From assembly GCA_041659285.1 (NCBI GenBank), contig JBAZYO010000001.1:513983-577982 (forward strand): a stretch of DNA of 64,000 nucleotides, read 5' to 3'. Position 1 is the stretch's first letter; each line of letters opens with the position of its first letter. The notes beneath the pieces were generated by a model that was given only the letters and a program-made list of their open reading frames with translations, made no database searches and was not told the DNA's origin. The position numbers were made by a program, and so were the translations under genes. This document shows positions 28,937-42,017 of the stretch, in pieces. This DNA comes from Vicinamibacterales bacterium (GTDB taxonomy: Bacteria; Acidobacteriota; Vicinamibacteria; Vicinamibacterales; UBA2999).

Positions 28937-30439
28937 CTATTTCGGAAGGCCGCCTCTCGCGACGTCGATCAGCGTGCGGATCATGGCCCCGGTCGCGCCC
29001 TTGGGCTGCCACGGCTTGCTTTCCTCCGCCAAGGCAGTGCCGGCAATGTCCAGGTGGGCCCAGGGCCCGTCGCCGGCAAATTCCTTGAGAAACATCGCCG
29101 CGGTGATCGAGCCCGCGGGCCGTCCGGGGCTGTTGATCATGTCCGCAATCTCGCTCTTCAGCTGCTCGCGGTACTCGTCGAAGAGCGGCAACGGCCAGAC
29201 CTTCTCGCCCGCGCTGGCCGCCGCGGCACGAATGTGGTCAACCCACGGCTGCGGCGTGCCGAACAGGCCCGTGGTGGTTTTGCCGAGCGCCACGACGACG
29301 GCGCCGGTCAGCGTGGCGACGTCGATCAGGTGCGTGGCGCCCAGCTGCCGCGCGTACCAGAGCGCGTCACCGAGGACCAACCGCCCTTCCGCGTCGGTGT
29401 TGTTGACCTCCACGGTCAGGCCCGAGGCGCCGCGCAGGATGTCGCCCGGCTTGGTCGCCTTGCCGCCCGGCATGTTCTCGGTCATCGGCACGATGGCCAT
29501 GACGCGAATGGGCAGCTTCTGCAGCGCAATGGACCGCAGGGCGGCGACCACGGTCGCGCCACCGGCCATGTCGTCCTTCATCCGCTCCATGCCGTCGGCG
29601 GGCTTCAGCGAGAGGCCGCCGGTGTCGAACGTGATGCCCTTGCCGACCAGGCCCAGGGTCTGGCCGTCCGGCGCGCCGGCGGGTTCGTAGCGCAGCACGA
29701 GCAACCGCGGCGGCTCCACGCTGCCGCGGGCCACGCCCAACAGCAGGCCCATGCCGAGGGCTTCGATCTGCCGCTCGTCCAGCACTTCCGCCTTGATGCC
29801 CGGGACCGCCGCCAGGTCGCCCGCCTTTTCGGCGAGGATGCGCGGCGTGAGGAAATTGCCCGGTTCGTTGACCAGGACCCGCGCGGCGTTGATCGACTCG
29901 CCCGTGCCGCGCCCGGTGGCCGCGGCCGTGGCGGCGTCTGGCCCGGTGAGAATCACGGCGTCGGTGATGAAGAACGGGTGATCGTTGCGGCTCTTGTGGA
30001 CGCCGTTGTCGAAGTTGGCGACGGTCAGGCCCTCGGCCACCAGCTCCACGCGCGCGGCGGTCGTCAGCGTGCCGGGCTCCACGTCGGCCCAGGCGATGCG
30101 GCCGTGACGCTGGGTCCGGGCGGCCTGCGCCGCCGTGACCGCCATGCGCCGGACGCGCTCGGCGTCGATTTCGGCCCGCGGCCCGCCACCAACGAACACG
30201 ACCCGCGACGCACGCCAGCCCTTGCCCGGGGTGCGTGGCACGTAGATCTCGCAGGCCTTCGCGTGGAACTCGCCGCGCTCCAACGCCGAGCCCAGATCGC
30301 CGCCAAACACGGCGTCGTAGGCACCAATGGCCGACGCGGTGTGGTCCTGGGCGATGGGGATGATGACGAGGTCAACGTCGGCCGCGCCGGGGGTGGCGCT
30401 GCCCACGGATACACGAGGCACTTCGTAAGGAACGTGCAT
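28937..30439 (-). CDS. pepA: Leucyl aminopeptidase (M17, PepA)
   Basis: PepA removes N-terminal residues from peptides and is a hexameric two-metal enzyme. The 500-residue protein has the variable N-domain (1-165) and the catalytic domain with GKGITFDTGGLSLKP, the metal-binding MKDDMAGGA, and the signature NTDAEGRLVL. All metal-ligand Asp/Glu/Lys positions seem present. ATG 30439 lies next to the divergent promoter of the secreted-protein gene at 30484. Confidence 0.94.
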   Translation of the reverse strand: MHVPYEVPRVSVGSATPGAADVDLVIIPIAQDHTASAIGAYDAVFGGDLGSALERGEFHAKACEIYVPRTPGKGWRASRVVFVGGGPRAEIDAERVRRMAVTAAQAARTQRHGRIAWADVEPGTLTTAARVELVAEGLTVANFDNGVHKSRNDHPFFITDAVILTGPDAATAAATGRGTGESINAARVLVNEPGNFLTPRILAEKAGDLAAVPGIKAEVLDERQIEALGMGLLLGVARGSVEPPRLLVLRYEPAGAPDGQTLGLVGKGITFDTGGLSLKPADGMERMKDDMAGGATVVAALRSIALQKLPIRVMAIVPMTENMPGGKATKPGDILRGASGLTVEVNNTDAEGRLVLGDALWYARQLGATHLIDVATLTGAVVVALGKTTTGLFGTPQPWVDHIRAAAASAGEKVWPLPLFDEYREQLKSEIADMINSPGRPAGSITAAMFLKEFAGDGPWAHLDIAGTALAEESKPWQPKGATGAMIRTLIDVARGGLPK

Positions 30440-30446
30440 GTTGGGT

Positions 30447-30475
30447 TAGAATTCCTTTGCGCCCCGCCTGCGGGG
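30447..30475 (+). promoter_or_regulatory. -10 hexamer and leader hairpin before the PKD-like gene
   Basis: TAGAAT (30447-30452) is a likely -10 with no clear -35. A perfect stem CCCCGC-CT-GCGGGG (30462-30475) follows and ends 8 nt before the ATG at 30484. The 2-nt loop is too tight for full pairing, so a smaller stem would form. No role is evident. Confidence 0.35.
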
Positions 30476-30483
30476 ACCTTGCC

Positions 30484-30936
30484 ATGCAATTACAAACAGG
30501 CGTCGCTCAGGCAGCAATCCTGGCGTTCAGCGCGCTACTCATCATCCCGTCAAATGCCCTGCAGGCCCGCGCGCAGGGCGGTAACAAAAAACCTAGCTTA
30601 TCACTCAAGGCAACGCCGGCCGTGTCGTTCGCGCCGGCGCGGATTGTGGTGGTGGCCGAGGTGAAGGGCGGGGCCGAAGACAACGAGGAGTTCTACTGCC
30701 CCACCGTGGAATGGGAGTGGGGCGATCTCACGACGTCAACCGCTGAAGCCGACTGCGAACCGTACGTGGCCGGGAAGAGCCAGATCAAGCGGCGCTACAC
30801 CGTCGAGCACCAATACCAGAACGCCGGCGGCTTCCGCATTCGCCTGCTGCTGAAGAAGGGCACCAAGGTGGTGGCGTCGGCCAACACGTTAGTGCAGGTC
30901 CGCCCCGGTCTCGGCAATCCCGGCGGCGATCAGTAA
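30484..30936 (+). CDS. Secreted PKD-like domain protein, unknown function
   Basis: The 150-residue protein has a signal peptide (about 1-30) and one beta-sandwich domain. The VEWEWGDLTTST and VEHQYQNAGGFRIRLLL segments mirror the WxWGDG...H-x-Y...G-x-F layout of PKD folds. Two Cys (in EEFYCPTVEW and EADCEPY) could form a disulfide. No partner domain is present, so it may bind another envelope component. ATG 30484 is preferred over a TTG at 30457 because it begins the signal peptide. Its 3' end overlaps the convergent gene by 7 nt. Confidence 0.62.
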   Translation: MQLQTGVAQAAILAFSALLIIPSNALQARAQGGNKKPSLSLKATPAVSFAPARIVVVAEVKGGAEDNEEFYCPTVEWEWGDLTTSTAEADCEPYVAGKSQIKRRYTVEHQYQNAGGFRIRLLLKKGTKVVASANTLVQVRPGLGNPGGDQ

Positions 30937-31931
30937 GCGACGCTCGGCGCCTGCGGAGCGGTTCCAGTCGTAATGGGGGGCGGCACCGTGTGCCACCGCC
31001 CGAGCCCGGTCAGAATCGCCGCGCCCAGCCCAATCGTCCACGCCAGGAACTCAATCGCGAGGCCGACCATCAGCAGGGCGAATGCTCCAGGGCGAAGCGC
31101 GTCGGGGCCCACGCCAATCAGCCGCGCCGCCAGCGTCGGGCCGATGATCAGGAAGAACCCGATCGCCGTGGCCAGGAACGCATTTCCCGGCTGCCAGCCG
31201 AGGCGATCCTCAAGCCATTCGCCGAGCCGGCACGCCAGCGAAGTGAAACCCAGCACCAGTGCGAACACGGCAATCACCAGCGCGATCGGCACCAGCAGCG
31301 CCACGAACGGGATGCCGACGATGGTGATCGCGAGGCCGATGGACGCGGCAATCAGGAACGGCACGAAGAAGATCTCCGCGGCCAACCCGATCAGCGCGGC
31401 GCGGACCGGTTCGGCGGCGGCGGTCCGCCCGGTGCGCGCCACCGGCGCGCGGGCGACGATCAGCAGGAAGGCCATCAGCACCGCCAGCAGCGAGAGGCGC
31501 GCAAAGGTGCCGGCCAGGCTCAGCCAGCGGCCGAAGTCGCCGAACTCGAAGGTCGGGAGCCAGCCGAAGGTGCGCCGCGACCACTCGCCAAACGAAATGT
31601 AGTTGATGCTGCCGGTGTGGCGGGCGCCCTCGTCACGAAGCAGTTGGCCGCCTACCAGCACGATGTCGCCGCGCACGTCGGCGGTGGCGGTGAGCCGCAG
31701 ATCACCGCCGACGACGACGATGCCGTCGCGGACGCGGCCGTCAACGGTGAGGGAGCCGCCCACCACCACGGCGGCGTCGGTCACCTCTTCGTTGCGCTCG
31801 ATGTGGACGTCCTGCCCGATGGCAATGCGCGTCCCGGTCAGCCGGTAGGTGGTCACGTCCGTGACCTGCGCGGCCGCGGCGTTCTGAGACACGAAACCGG
31901 CCAGGACGAACGTCAGCAGCGCGTAACGCAT
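30930..31931 (-). CDS. Polytopic membrane protein with bactofilin-like N-terminal domain
   Basis: The 333-residue protein has a signal peptide (1-21), a beta-helix-like segment of repeated 'VVVGGSLTV DG-VRDGIVVVGGDLRL' turns (about 40-110) that recalls bactofilin/polymer-forming domains, and then six to seven membrane helices (about 145-320). It may be an envelope scaffold tethered to the membrane, which is inference. ATG 31931 begins the signal peptide; an in-frame ATG at 31976 would run into the upstream repeat. It lies 85 nt downstream of the aromatic operon. Confidence 0.65.
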   Translation of the reverse strand: MRYALLTFVLAGFVSQNAAAAQVTDVTTYRLTGTRIAIGQDVHIERNEEVTDAAVVVGGSLTVDGRVRDGIVVVGGDLRLTATADVRGDIVLVGGQLLRDEGARHTGSINYISFGEWSRRTFGWLPTFEFGDFGRWLSLAGTFARLSLLAVLMAFLLIVARAPVARTGRTAAAEPVRAALIGLAAEIFFVPFLIAASIGLAITIVGIPFVALLVPIALVIAVFALVLGFTSLACRLGEWLEDRLGWQPGNAFLATAIGFFLIIGPTLAARLIGVGPDALRPGAFALLMVGLAIEFLAWTIGLGAAILTGLGRWHTVPPPITTGTAPQAPSVAY

Positions 31932-31950
31932 CGGCACCTCAGATGTGGAA

Positions 31951-31966
31951 TCCGGCTTCAGCCGGA
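31951..31966. repeat. Dispersed palindrome TCCGGCT-TC-AGCCGGA
   Basis: A third copy of the CTCCGGCT/AGCCGGAG family, here as a perfect 7-bp inverted repeat in the opposite orientation. It lies in the gap between the last gene of the aromatic operon and the membrane-protein gene and could act as a 3'-end hairpin for the operon. Confidence 0.65.
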
Positions 31967-32016
31967 TGTGACCCACTCGTACGGACGAGGGTTGCCGGCG
32001 GTAAGTTCCCGTGCGC

Positions 32017-32656
<640 letters not shown>

Positions 32657-32664
<8 letters not shown>

Positions 32665-33352
32665 TGGTGACGGTCCGTTTCTCGATGCGCTTGACGTACG
32701 CCGGCCCCTGCAGCAGGCGCTTGACGTAGATGCCGGGGGTATGGATGCCGTCCGGATCCAGCGCACCGGCCTCGACCAACTCCTCGACTTCGGCGATGGT
32801 GTGGCGCGCCGCCGTCGCCATCACCGGATTGAAGTTGCGCGCGGTCTTCCGGTAGACCAGGTTGCCGGCGCGGTCGCCCCGCCACGCCTTGACGAACGCG
32901 AAATCGGCGCGCAGTGGTGCCTCGAGGATGTAGGTGCGCCCGTCGATGACGCGGCTTTCCTTGCCTTCGGCGATCAGGGTACCGGCCCCGGTGGGGGTGA
33001 AGAATCCGCCGATGCCGGCGCCGGCCGCGCGCATCCGCTCGGAGAAGGTTCCCTGCGGCACCAGCTCCACCTCGATCTCCTTCTGGAGGAACTGCCGCTC
33101 GAATTCCTTGTTCTCGCCGACGTAGGTCGAGATCATCTTGCGGACCTGCCGCGACTTCAGCAGCGGCCCGACGCCATAGTCGTCCACGCCGGCGTTGTTG
33201 CTGACGATGGTGAGGTTTTTCGTGCCGCGGCGCAGGAGCGCGGCGATCAGGTGTTCGGGAATGCCGCAGAGCCCGAAGCCGCCCATCATGATGCTGGCGC
33301 CGTCGGGGATCGCGGCGACCGCTTCGTCGGCGGTGGCCAAGACCTTGTTCAT
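32657..33352 (-). CDS. scoA: 3-oxoacid CoA-transferase subunit A
   Basis: The 231-residue alpha subunit has the CoA-binding motif GGFGLCGIPE near residue 25 and the family segments VSNNAGVDDYG and GIGGFFTPTGAGT. It pairs with the downstream scoB product. Start ATG 33352 lies 8 nt after tyrA, so the pair appears to be read through from the aromatic operon rather than from its own promoter; no promoter-like sequence fits in the gap. Confidence 0.85.
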
Positions 33353-33360
33353 GGCCTCGA

Positions 33361-34152
33361 TTATAGGCAGGAAGCCTTGGCCCGTGCCGCTTCGTCGAAC
33401 AGCGCCCGGACCGCATCGCGGTCGTCCAGTCGATCGGACAGCGTGACCAGTTCGGCGGCGAGGACGCGAAGCAGCGGCTTCAGCTCCTGGCTGTTGGAGG
33501 CCAGCACGCTTTCCCACATGGCGGCGTGGCTCTGCGCCAGCCGCGTCGTGTCCCGCAGCCCCTGCCCCGCCCACTGCAGGTTATCGGGGCCGACCGCGCG
33601 CGCCACCGTCGCCATCAGCGCGCTGGCGACGATTTGCGGCAGGTGGCTGATGGCCGCCATCAGCCGGTCGTGCTCTTCGCCCCGGTCCGACAGCACGACG
33701 GGCTGCGCGCCCAGCGCTTCCACGAACTTGACCGCGCGCCGGACGGCAGCCGGTGCATCCGGGTTGGCCAGGAACCACGGGCGGCCGTCGAACAGGTCGG
33801 CCCGCGCCTCGGACGGCCCGGGCGTGGTACCGCCGGCCATCGGATGACCACCGACGAACTGCGGCAACGGCGCCGCGGCCGCCGCGGCCATCACCGCGCG
33901 CTTGGTGCTGCCGGTATCGAGGACCAGCGCCTGGGGATGGATGATCGCCCCGAGCCGCGGGAGGGTCTGGATGATCGCGTCCACCGGCATCGCCAGCACC
34001 ACGACCAGCGAGTCGCCGATCGCGTCGAGCGGCTCGCCCCGATCGACGGTGCGGACCTCGAGGCCCGGCCAGCGCCGCGCCGCGGCCAGGGCCACCGAGG
34101 TGCCGATCAGCCCCGGCCCGACGATGGCGAGCCGCGGCTGCGTTTCAGGCAC
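33361..34152 (-). CDS. tyrA: Prephenate dehydrogenase (TyrA)
   Basis: TyrA oxidatively decarboxylates prephenate to 4-hydroxyphenylpyruvate for tyrosine synthesis. The 263-residue protein has the Rossmann motif GPGLIGTSVALAA, the catalytic region DTGSTKRAV and FVGGHPMAG, and a helical C-terminal dimerisation domain. No ACT regulatory domain is attached, so feedback by Tyr may be weak or act through other means. It directly abuts the DAHP synthase gene. Confidence 0.9.
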   Translation of the reverse strand: MPETQPRLAIVGPGLIGTSVALAAARRWPGLEVRTVDRGEPLDAIGDSLVVVLAMPVDAIIQTLPRLGAIIHPQALVLDTGSTKRAVMAAAAAAPLPQFVGGHPMAGGTTPGPSEARADLFDGRPWFLANPDAPAAVRRAVKFVEALGAQPVVLSDRGEEHDRLMAAISHLPQIVASALMATVARAVGPDNLQWAGQGLRDTTRLAQSHAAMWESVLASNSQELKPLLRVLAAELVTLSDRLDDRDAVRALFDEAARAKASCL

Positions 34153-35199
34153 TCAGCGGGCCCAGCCCCTGCGGGCGACCGGTTCGAGGCAGATGCTGCG
34201 GCCGATCGCCGGCGCGATGATCCGCAGTTCCGCCATCAGCCGATCGAACTGCGCCGGGAACATCGACTGGGCGCCGTCGCTGAGCGCGTGGTCGGGGTCG
34301 TTGTGCACTTCGATGATCAGGCCGTCGGCGCCAGCGGCCACCGCGGCGCGCGCCATCGGCGCCACCTTGTCGCGGCGGCCCATGCCGTGGCTCGGGTCGA
34401 CGAAGATCGGCAGGTGCGACAGTTCCTTGATGATCGGGATGGCCGAGAGGTCGAGCGTGTTGCGCGTGAACGTCTCGAAGGTGCGGATGCCACGCTCGCA
34501 CAGGATGACGTCGGTGTTGCCGCCGGCCAGGATGTATTCCGCCGACAGCAGCCACTCTTCCATGGTCGCGGCGATGCCGCGCTTGAGCAGGATGGGCTTG
34601 CGCGTGCGCCCCAGCTCGCGGAGCAGCGTGAAGTTCTGCATGTTGCGCGCGCCGACCTGGTAGATGTCGGCGTACTTGCCAATCACCTCGATCTGGTTGG
34701 CGTCCATCACTTCGGTCACCAGCTTCAGGTCGTGCGCGTTGGCACCGGAGCGGAGCAGTTGCAGGCCGGCCTCCCCCATCCCCTGGAAGCTGTAGGGGGA
34801 TGAGCGCGGCTTGAAGGCGCCGCCGCGGAGGATCTTGGCGCCGGCGCGCTTGACCGCCGCCGCGGTGGCGTGGACCTGCGCCTCGCTTTCCGCGGAGCAC
34901 GGTCCCGCGATCACGATCACCTCGTCGCCGCCGATGCGGACGTCGCCGATGGTGATGATGGTGTCTTCGGGCTTGAAGGTCCGGCTCGCCAGCTTGTAGG
35001 GCTGGGTGATGCGCAGCACCTCGTGCACGCCGGCCATCAGCTCGATCAGCCGTGGGTCCACCTTACCGCCGCCGACCACGCCGAGCACGATGCGCGCGGC
35101 GCCGGTCGAGCGGTGGACGTCCATGCCCATTTCGACGAGGCTGGCGATCACCGCTTCGACTTCGGTGTCACTCGCCCGCTCTTTCATTACGACAACCAT
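34153..35199 (-). CDS. aroF: DAHP synthase (type I-beta)
   Basis: This enzyme makes 3-deoxy-7-phosphoheptulonate from PEP and erythrose-4-phosphate, the first step to aromatics. The 348-residue protein has an N-terminal ferredoxin-like regulatory domain (about 1-75) and a TIM barrel with IAGPCSAES, the KPRSSPYSFQG motif, ILLKRG and FVDPSHGMG. The N-domain is of the Thermotoga type, which confers Tyr/Phe feedback. It lies next to chorismate mutase, so the two could form a complex as in related bacteria. Confidence 0.93.
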   Translation of the reverse strand: MVVVMKERASDTEVEAVIASLVEMGMDVHRSTGAARIVLGVVGGGKVDPRLIELMAGVHEVLRITQPYKLASRTFKPEDTIITIGDVRIGGDEVIVIAGPCSAESEAQVHATAAAVKRAGAKILRGGAFKPRSSPYSFQGMGEAGLQLLRSGANAHDLKLVTEVMDANQIEVIGKYADIYQVGARNMQNFTLLRELGRTRKPILLKRGIAATMEEWLLSAEYILAGGNTDVILCERGIRTFETFTRNTLDLSAIPIIKELSHLPIFVDPSHGMGRRDKVAPMARAAVAAGADGLIIEVHNDPDHALSDGAQSMFPAQFDRLMAELRIIAPAIGRSICLEPVARRGWAR

Positions 35200-35201
35200 G
35201 A

Positions 35202-35519
35202 TTAGTCCTTTACCTTCTTCTCGCGCGCATCACGCTCGGCTTCCAGGCGCTGAATGCGCCGGGCCTCGTCCATGATGCGTTCGTACAACCGCGCCACCGC
35301 GTCGCCGTCGAGCGGCCCCCCGAGTGTCTCGTTCACCTGCCGCACGTGCGCAATCACGGCGGCTTCGCGCGACGGTTCGTAGATCGGCCGGCCGAGCTCG
35401 TGCTTCAAGCGGCCAATCGAATACGCGCACCGCGCGCGGCTATCGAGAAGGCGGACGATCACCTCGTCGATCTTGTCGATCTCGTCGCGCAACGCGTCGA
35501 GGTTCAATTCCGCAGCCAT
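35202..35519 (-). CDS. Chorismate mutase (AroQ class)
   Basis: The 105-residue all-helical protein has the AroQ pattern: LDALRDEIDKIDEVIVRLLDSRA, the RLKHELGRPIYEPSRE segment with the active-site Arg/Lys, and a C-terminal helix. It turns chorismate into prephenate, the branch to Phe and Tyr. No prephenate dehydratase is fused to it or present in the window. ATG 35519 lies inside the end of trpA (16-nt overlap). Confidence 0.88.
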   Translation of the reverse strand: MAAELNLDALRDEIDKIDEVIVRLLDSRARCAYSIGRLKHELGRPIYEPSREAAVIAHVRQVNETLGGPLDGDAVARLYERIMDEARRIQRLEAERDAREKKVKD

Positions 35520-36275
35520 CGCACGTACCGTTCCACCTCGTCCAGCAGGCCGGGGGCCTGTCCGTGCTCGGCAATCACTTTCACCAACGCGCTCCCGACC
35601 ACCGCGGCATCGGCCCACTGGCCGACCGCCTTGATGTGCTCGGGCCGCGACAACCCGAATCCGAGCGCCAGCGGCAACGTCGTCTCCGCCTTCACGCGGG
35701 CGGCCAGGTCGCGCGCCGAATCGTCAATGGTGTCCCGCACGCCGGTCACGCCCAACCGCGAGATGCCGTAGAGGAACCCGCTGCCCAGTTCGGATGCCCG
35801 CCGAATCCGTTCGACCGTCGTCGTCGGGCTCAACAGGAAAATTGTATCAATCCCTGCCTCGGCGAATGCCGTCCGGAAGGCCTCGCCTTCCTCAGGGGGC
35901 ATGTCCAGGGTCAGCACGCCATCCACCCCGGCCTTGCTGGCCTCCCGCACGAAGTTGTCCAAACCCATCCGGAGTATCGGATTGGCGTAGCTAAAGATGA
36001 CGACCGGGGCCGAAATTTCCGGACGGATGGACGCCAGCATGCCCAGGACTTTGGGCAGCGTTGTTCCCGCGGCCAACGCCCGTTCCGTGGCCCGCTGGAT
36101 GACCGGGCCGTCGGCCAGGGGGTCGGAGAACGGCACGCCCAGCTCGATGACGTCGGCGCCCGCCCGGTCGAGGCGCTTGATGATCTCGGCCGACCGCGCG
36201 AGATCCGGGTCGCCGGCGGTCACGTAGGTGACCAGGCCGGTCTGCTTGTTTGCGCGCAGCGTCTTGAACCGCTCG

Positions 36276-36289
<14 letters not shown>
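35504..36289 (-). CDS. trpA: Tryptophan synthase alpha subunit
   Basis: TrpA cleaves indole-3-glycerol phosphate to indole, which is channelled to TrpB. The 261-residue TIM barrel has the catalytic Glu in DVIELGVPFSDPLADGP and the catalytic Asp in VDGVLTLDMPPEE. The start overlaps the end of trpB by 14 nt and the 3' end overlaps the chorismate mutase gene by 16 nt, which suggests tight translational coupling. Confidence 0.96.
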
Positions 36290-37501
<1,212 letters not shown>

Positions 37502-37505
<4 letters not shown>

Positions 37506-38113
37506 ACCGTCTCCTTGGCGGTTTGGATGAACCGCCGTAACAGGTCATGGTTTTTCACGCCCGGCGCCGCTTCCACGCCGGAGGCCACGTCCACCGCGTA
37601 CGGCCGGACCGTTTGAATGGCCTCGCGCACGTTGGACGGCGTCAACCCTCCGGCCAGCACCACGCGGCGCCGGGCGGCCACGGCACGGGCCCGCGTCCAG
37701 TTCACCGTCTGTCCGGTGCCGCCGTGGCGAACCGGGTCGTTCGCGTCCAGCAGCACGGTGGTGTCATCGACCGCCGGCTCGATCGTCTCCGGTGCGCCGG
37801 CCCCCAGGTGCACTGCCCTCAGCACCGGGATGGGGCCACGGCCGCCCGCCCACGCCGGCACCTCGCCGTGGATCTGGGCAATGCGGAGGCCGGCGTCGGC
37901 CGCGCGCGCGACGTCATCCGCCGTGGGACTCACGAACACGCCGACCGGCGTCACAAAGGGCGGCAGGTTTCGAATGATTGCCCCGGCCGAGTTCACGTCC
38001 GTGTACCGCGGGCTCCCCGGCCACAGGACAAAGCCCAGGGCATCGGCACCGAACTCGACGGCCGCCTCCGCATCCTGACGCCGGGTAATCCCGCAGATCT
38101 TGATCGCCGTCAT
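37502..38113 (-). CDS. trpF: Phosphoribosylanthranilate isomerase
   Basis: TrpF performs the Amadori rearrangement to CdRP. The 203-residue barrel has the catalytic Cys in KICGIT and the catalytic Asp near LLDANDPVRHGGTG. It is encoded separately from trpC rather than fused as in enterobacteria. It overlaps trpC and trpB by 4 nt each. Confidence 0.94.
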
Positions 38114-38948
38114 GGCCCACCTTCGCCAAGGCTACGGTGGGCAAGCGGCGTATCAAGCGAGGCGATCAGCCCGGCGAGGGCGGCGCCCGGGTCCGGCTCG
38201 ATCATGAACCGCTCGCCGATCAGGAACGCCTGGTAGCCGAGCGCCCGCATCGCCCGCAAGTCGTCGCGGGTCTTGAGGCCGCTCTCGCTGATGCCGATGG
38301 TTCCCTTTGGAATCCGCGCGGCGATGACCTGCGAGGCCTCGAGGTCCACCTGCAGCGTCCGCAGGTTCCGGTTGTTCACACCGATGATCGAGGCGCCCGC
38401 CGCCAGCGCCCGATCGCATTCCTCGACGTTGTGCACCTCGACGAGGGCGGCGAGGCCGAGGCTGCCGGCGGCGGCGGCGAGGGCGCGAAGTTCCGCGTCG
38501 GTCAGCGCCGCCACGATCAGCAGGATGGCATCGGCGCCGGCGGCGCGCGCCTCGAGCAACTGGTACTCGTGCACCATGAAGTCCTTGCGCAGCAGCGGGA
38601 TCGTCACGGCCGCGCGCACGGCCGACAGGTGGTCAAGGGAGCCGTCGAAGAACCCGGGCTCGGTCAGGACCGAGATGGCGGCGGCTTCCGCTCGCTGGTA
38701 TCCGGCGGCGATGGCCACCGGCTCGTACGCCGTTCGCAGTACGCCGCGCGATGGCGAGCGTCGCTTGCACTCCGCGATGATGTTGATCGAATCTGGCCGC
38801 GACAGCCGGGCCGCGAAGGCGGAGCCGTTCGGCGCGACGGCCATGGCCCGCCGTTCGATCGCGGCGCGAGGCTCGCGCGCGATCGCGGCGTCCACGCGCG
38901 CGCGTGTGGCGGCGACAATCGCCTCGAGCAGATCGGGCGGGGCGACGC

Positions 38949-38952
<4 letters not shown>
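38110..38952 (-). CDS. trpC: Indole-3-glycerol phosphate synthase
   Basis: TrpC closes the indole ring. The 280-residue TIM barrel has AECKRRSPSRGVL, LRKDFMVHEYQL, GVNNRNLRTLQVD and SESGLKTRDDL, covering the substrate-phosphate and catalytic Lys/Glu positions. The N-terminal 45 residues form the usual cap helix. It overlaps trpD by 4 nt. Confidence 0.96.
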
Positions 38953-39968
<1,016 letters not shown>

Positions 39969-39970
39969 GG

Positions 39971-40537
<567 letters not shown>

Positions 40538-40544
40538 GTGTTCC

Positions 40545-42017
40545 CTACAACCCCGTCTGCGCGAGCTCCAGCGCCCGCAGCATGGCGCGCGCCTTGTCTT
40601 TCGTCTCTTCGTACTCCGCGGTCGGGTTCGAGTCGGCGACGATGCCGGCGCCGGCCTGGATGTAGGCCTTGCCGCCCTCCATCAGGATCGAGCGGATGGC
40701 GATGCAGAAGTCGAGGTTGCCGGCGAAGTCGAGGTAACCCACGGCGCCGGCGTAGAACCCGCGCCGCGTCGGCTCGAGCTCGTTGATGATCTGCATGGCC
40801 CGCACCTTGGGCGCCCCCGAGACCGTCCCGGCCGGAAAGCACGACACCAGCGCGTCGAGCCGGTCGCGGCCCTCGGCCAGCTGCCCTTCGACGACGGAGA
40901 CCAGGTGCATCACGTGCGAGTAGCGCTCGAGCGCCATGAACGTCGGCACGCGCACCGTGCCGTAGTCGCAGACGCGGCCGATGTCGTTGCGCCCGAGGTC
41001 GACGAGCATCACGTGCTCGGCCTTCTCCTTCTCGCTGCGCTTCAATTCCTCGGCGAGGCGCACGTCCTCCTCGTCGGTCTTGCCGCGCGGCCGCGTGCCG
41101 GCAATCGGATGCGTGACGGCGTGGCGCCCTTCCACGCGGACCAGCATCTCGGGCGACGAGCCGACGATCGAGCGGTCGCCCATGCGGATGAAGAACATGT
41201 ACGGCGACGGATTCACGTGGCGCAGCGCGCGATAGACGGTGAATGCATCCACCCCAACTTCAGCCTCGAACCGCTGCGACAGCACGACCTGGTAGATGTC
41301 GCCGGCCGCGATGTACTCCTTGGCCTTCCTGACGATCGACTCGTAGGCCTCTTGCGAGAAATTGGACACGAGGTGCAGTGCCTCGCCGCCGGTGCCGCGC
41401 TTCACCGACAGCGCCCGCTCCAGTTCGCCTTCGAGGAACTCGATCTTGGCGCACGCGAACTGGTACAGGGACCGGAGGTCTTCGTCACCGGAGATACGCG
41501 CGTTGGCGATCAGCAGGATGCGGTGCTGCACGTGATCGAAGGCCAGCACGGTGTCGAACAGCATGAACCCGGCGTCATCGCGCCCGGAGGTGTCGGCGTC
41601 GGCGCGGGCCGCGGTCGGCTCGAACCAGGCCGCGGTGTCGTAGCCCAGGTAGCCGACGGCGCCGCCGGTGAAGCGTGGCAGGCCCGGCACGAACGGGGAC
41701 TGAAAGCTGTTCATCAGATCGCGCAGCGTGTCCACGAACGGCTTCTCGGCGTTGCTGCTGACGCCGGCCTTCTCGATCACGGTCTGCCCGTTCTTGCCGC
41801 GCAAGATCAGGAAGGGGTCCTTGCCCAGGAACGAGTAGCGTCCCACGTGCTCACCGCCCTCGACGCTTTCCAGGAGGAAGGCGTAGTCGGAGTGCTCGGC
41901 GATTTTCAGGAATGCCGACACCGGGGTCAGCAGGTCGGCCACCAGTTCCTTGCACACCGGCACAAATGTGGCCCGCTGCGCCAGGTCCACGAACTCTTCG
42001 AACGTCGTCTGCTTCAT
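40545..42017 (-). CDS. trpE: Anthranilate synthase component I
   Basis: TrpE makes anthranilate from chorismate. The 490-residue protein keeps the Trp feedback site LLES (residues 48-51) and the catalytic segments IAGTRPRG, DLGRNDIGRV and FPAGTVSGAPKVRAMQIINELEP. Allosteric inhibition by Trp is therefore likely to operate together with the transcription attenuator upstream. It overlaps aroDE by 4 nt. Confidence 0.97.
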   Translation of the reverse strand: MKQTTFEEFVDLAQRATFVPVCKELVADLLTPVSAFLKIAEHSDYAFLLESVEGGEHVGRYSFLGKDPFLILRGKNGQTVIEKAGVSSNAEKPFVDTLRDLMNSFQSPFVPGLPRFTGGAVGYLGYDTAAWFEPTAARADADTSGRDDAGFMLFDTVLAFDHVQHRILLIANARISGDEDLRSLYQFACAKIEFLEGELERALSVKRGTGGEALHLVSNFSQEAYESIVRKAKEYIAAGDIYQVVLSQRFEAEVGVDAFTVYRALRHVNPSPYMFFIRMGDRSIVGSSPEMLVRVEGRHAVTHPIAGTRPRGKTDEEDVRLAEELKRSEKEKAEHVMLVDLGRNDIGRVCDYGTVRVPTFMALERYSHVMHLVSVVEGQLAEGRDRLDALVSCFPAGTVSGAPKVRAMQIINELEPTRRGFYAGAVGYLDFAGNLDFCIAIRSILMEGGKAYIQAGAGIVADSNPTAEYEETKDKARAMLRALELAQTGL

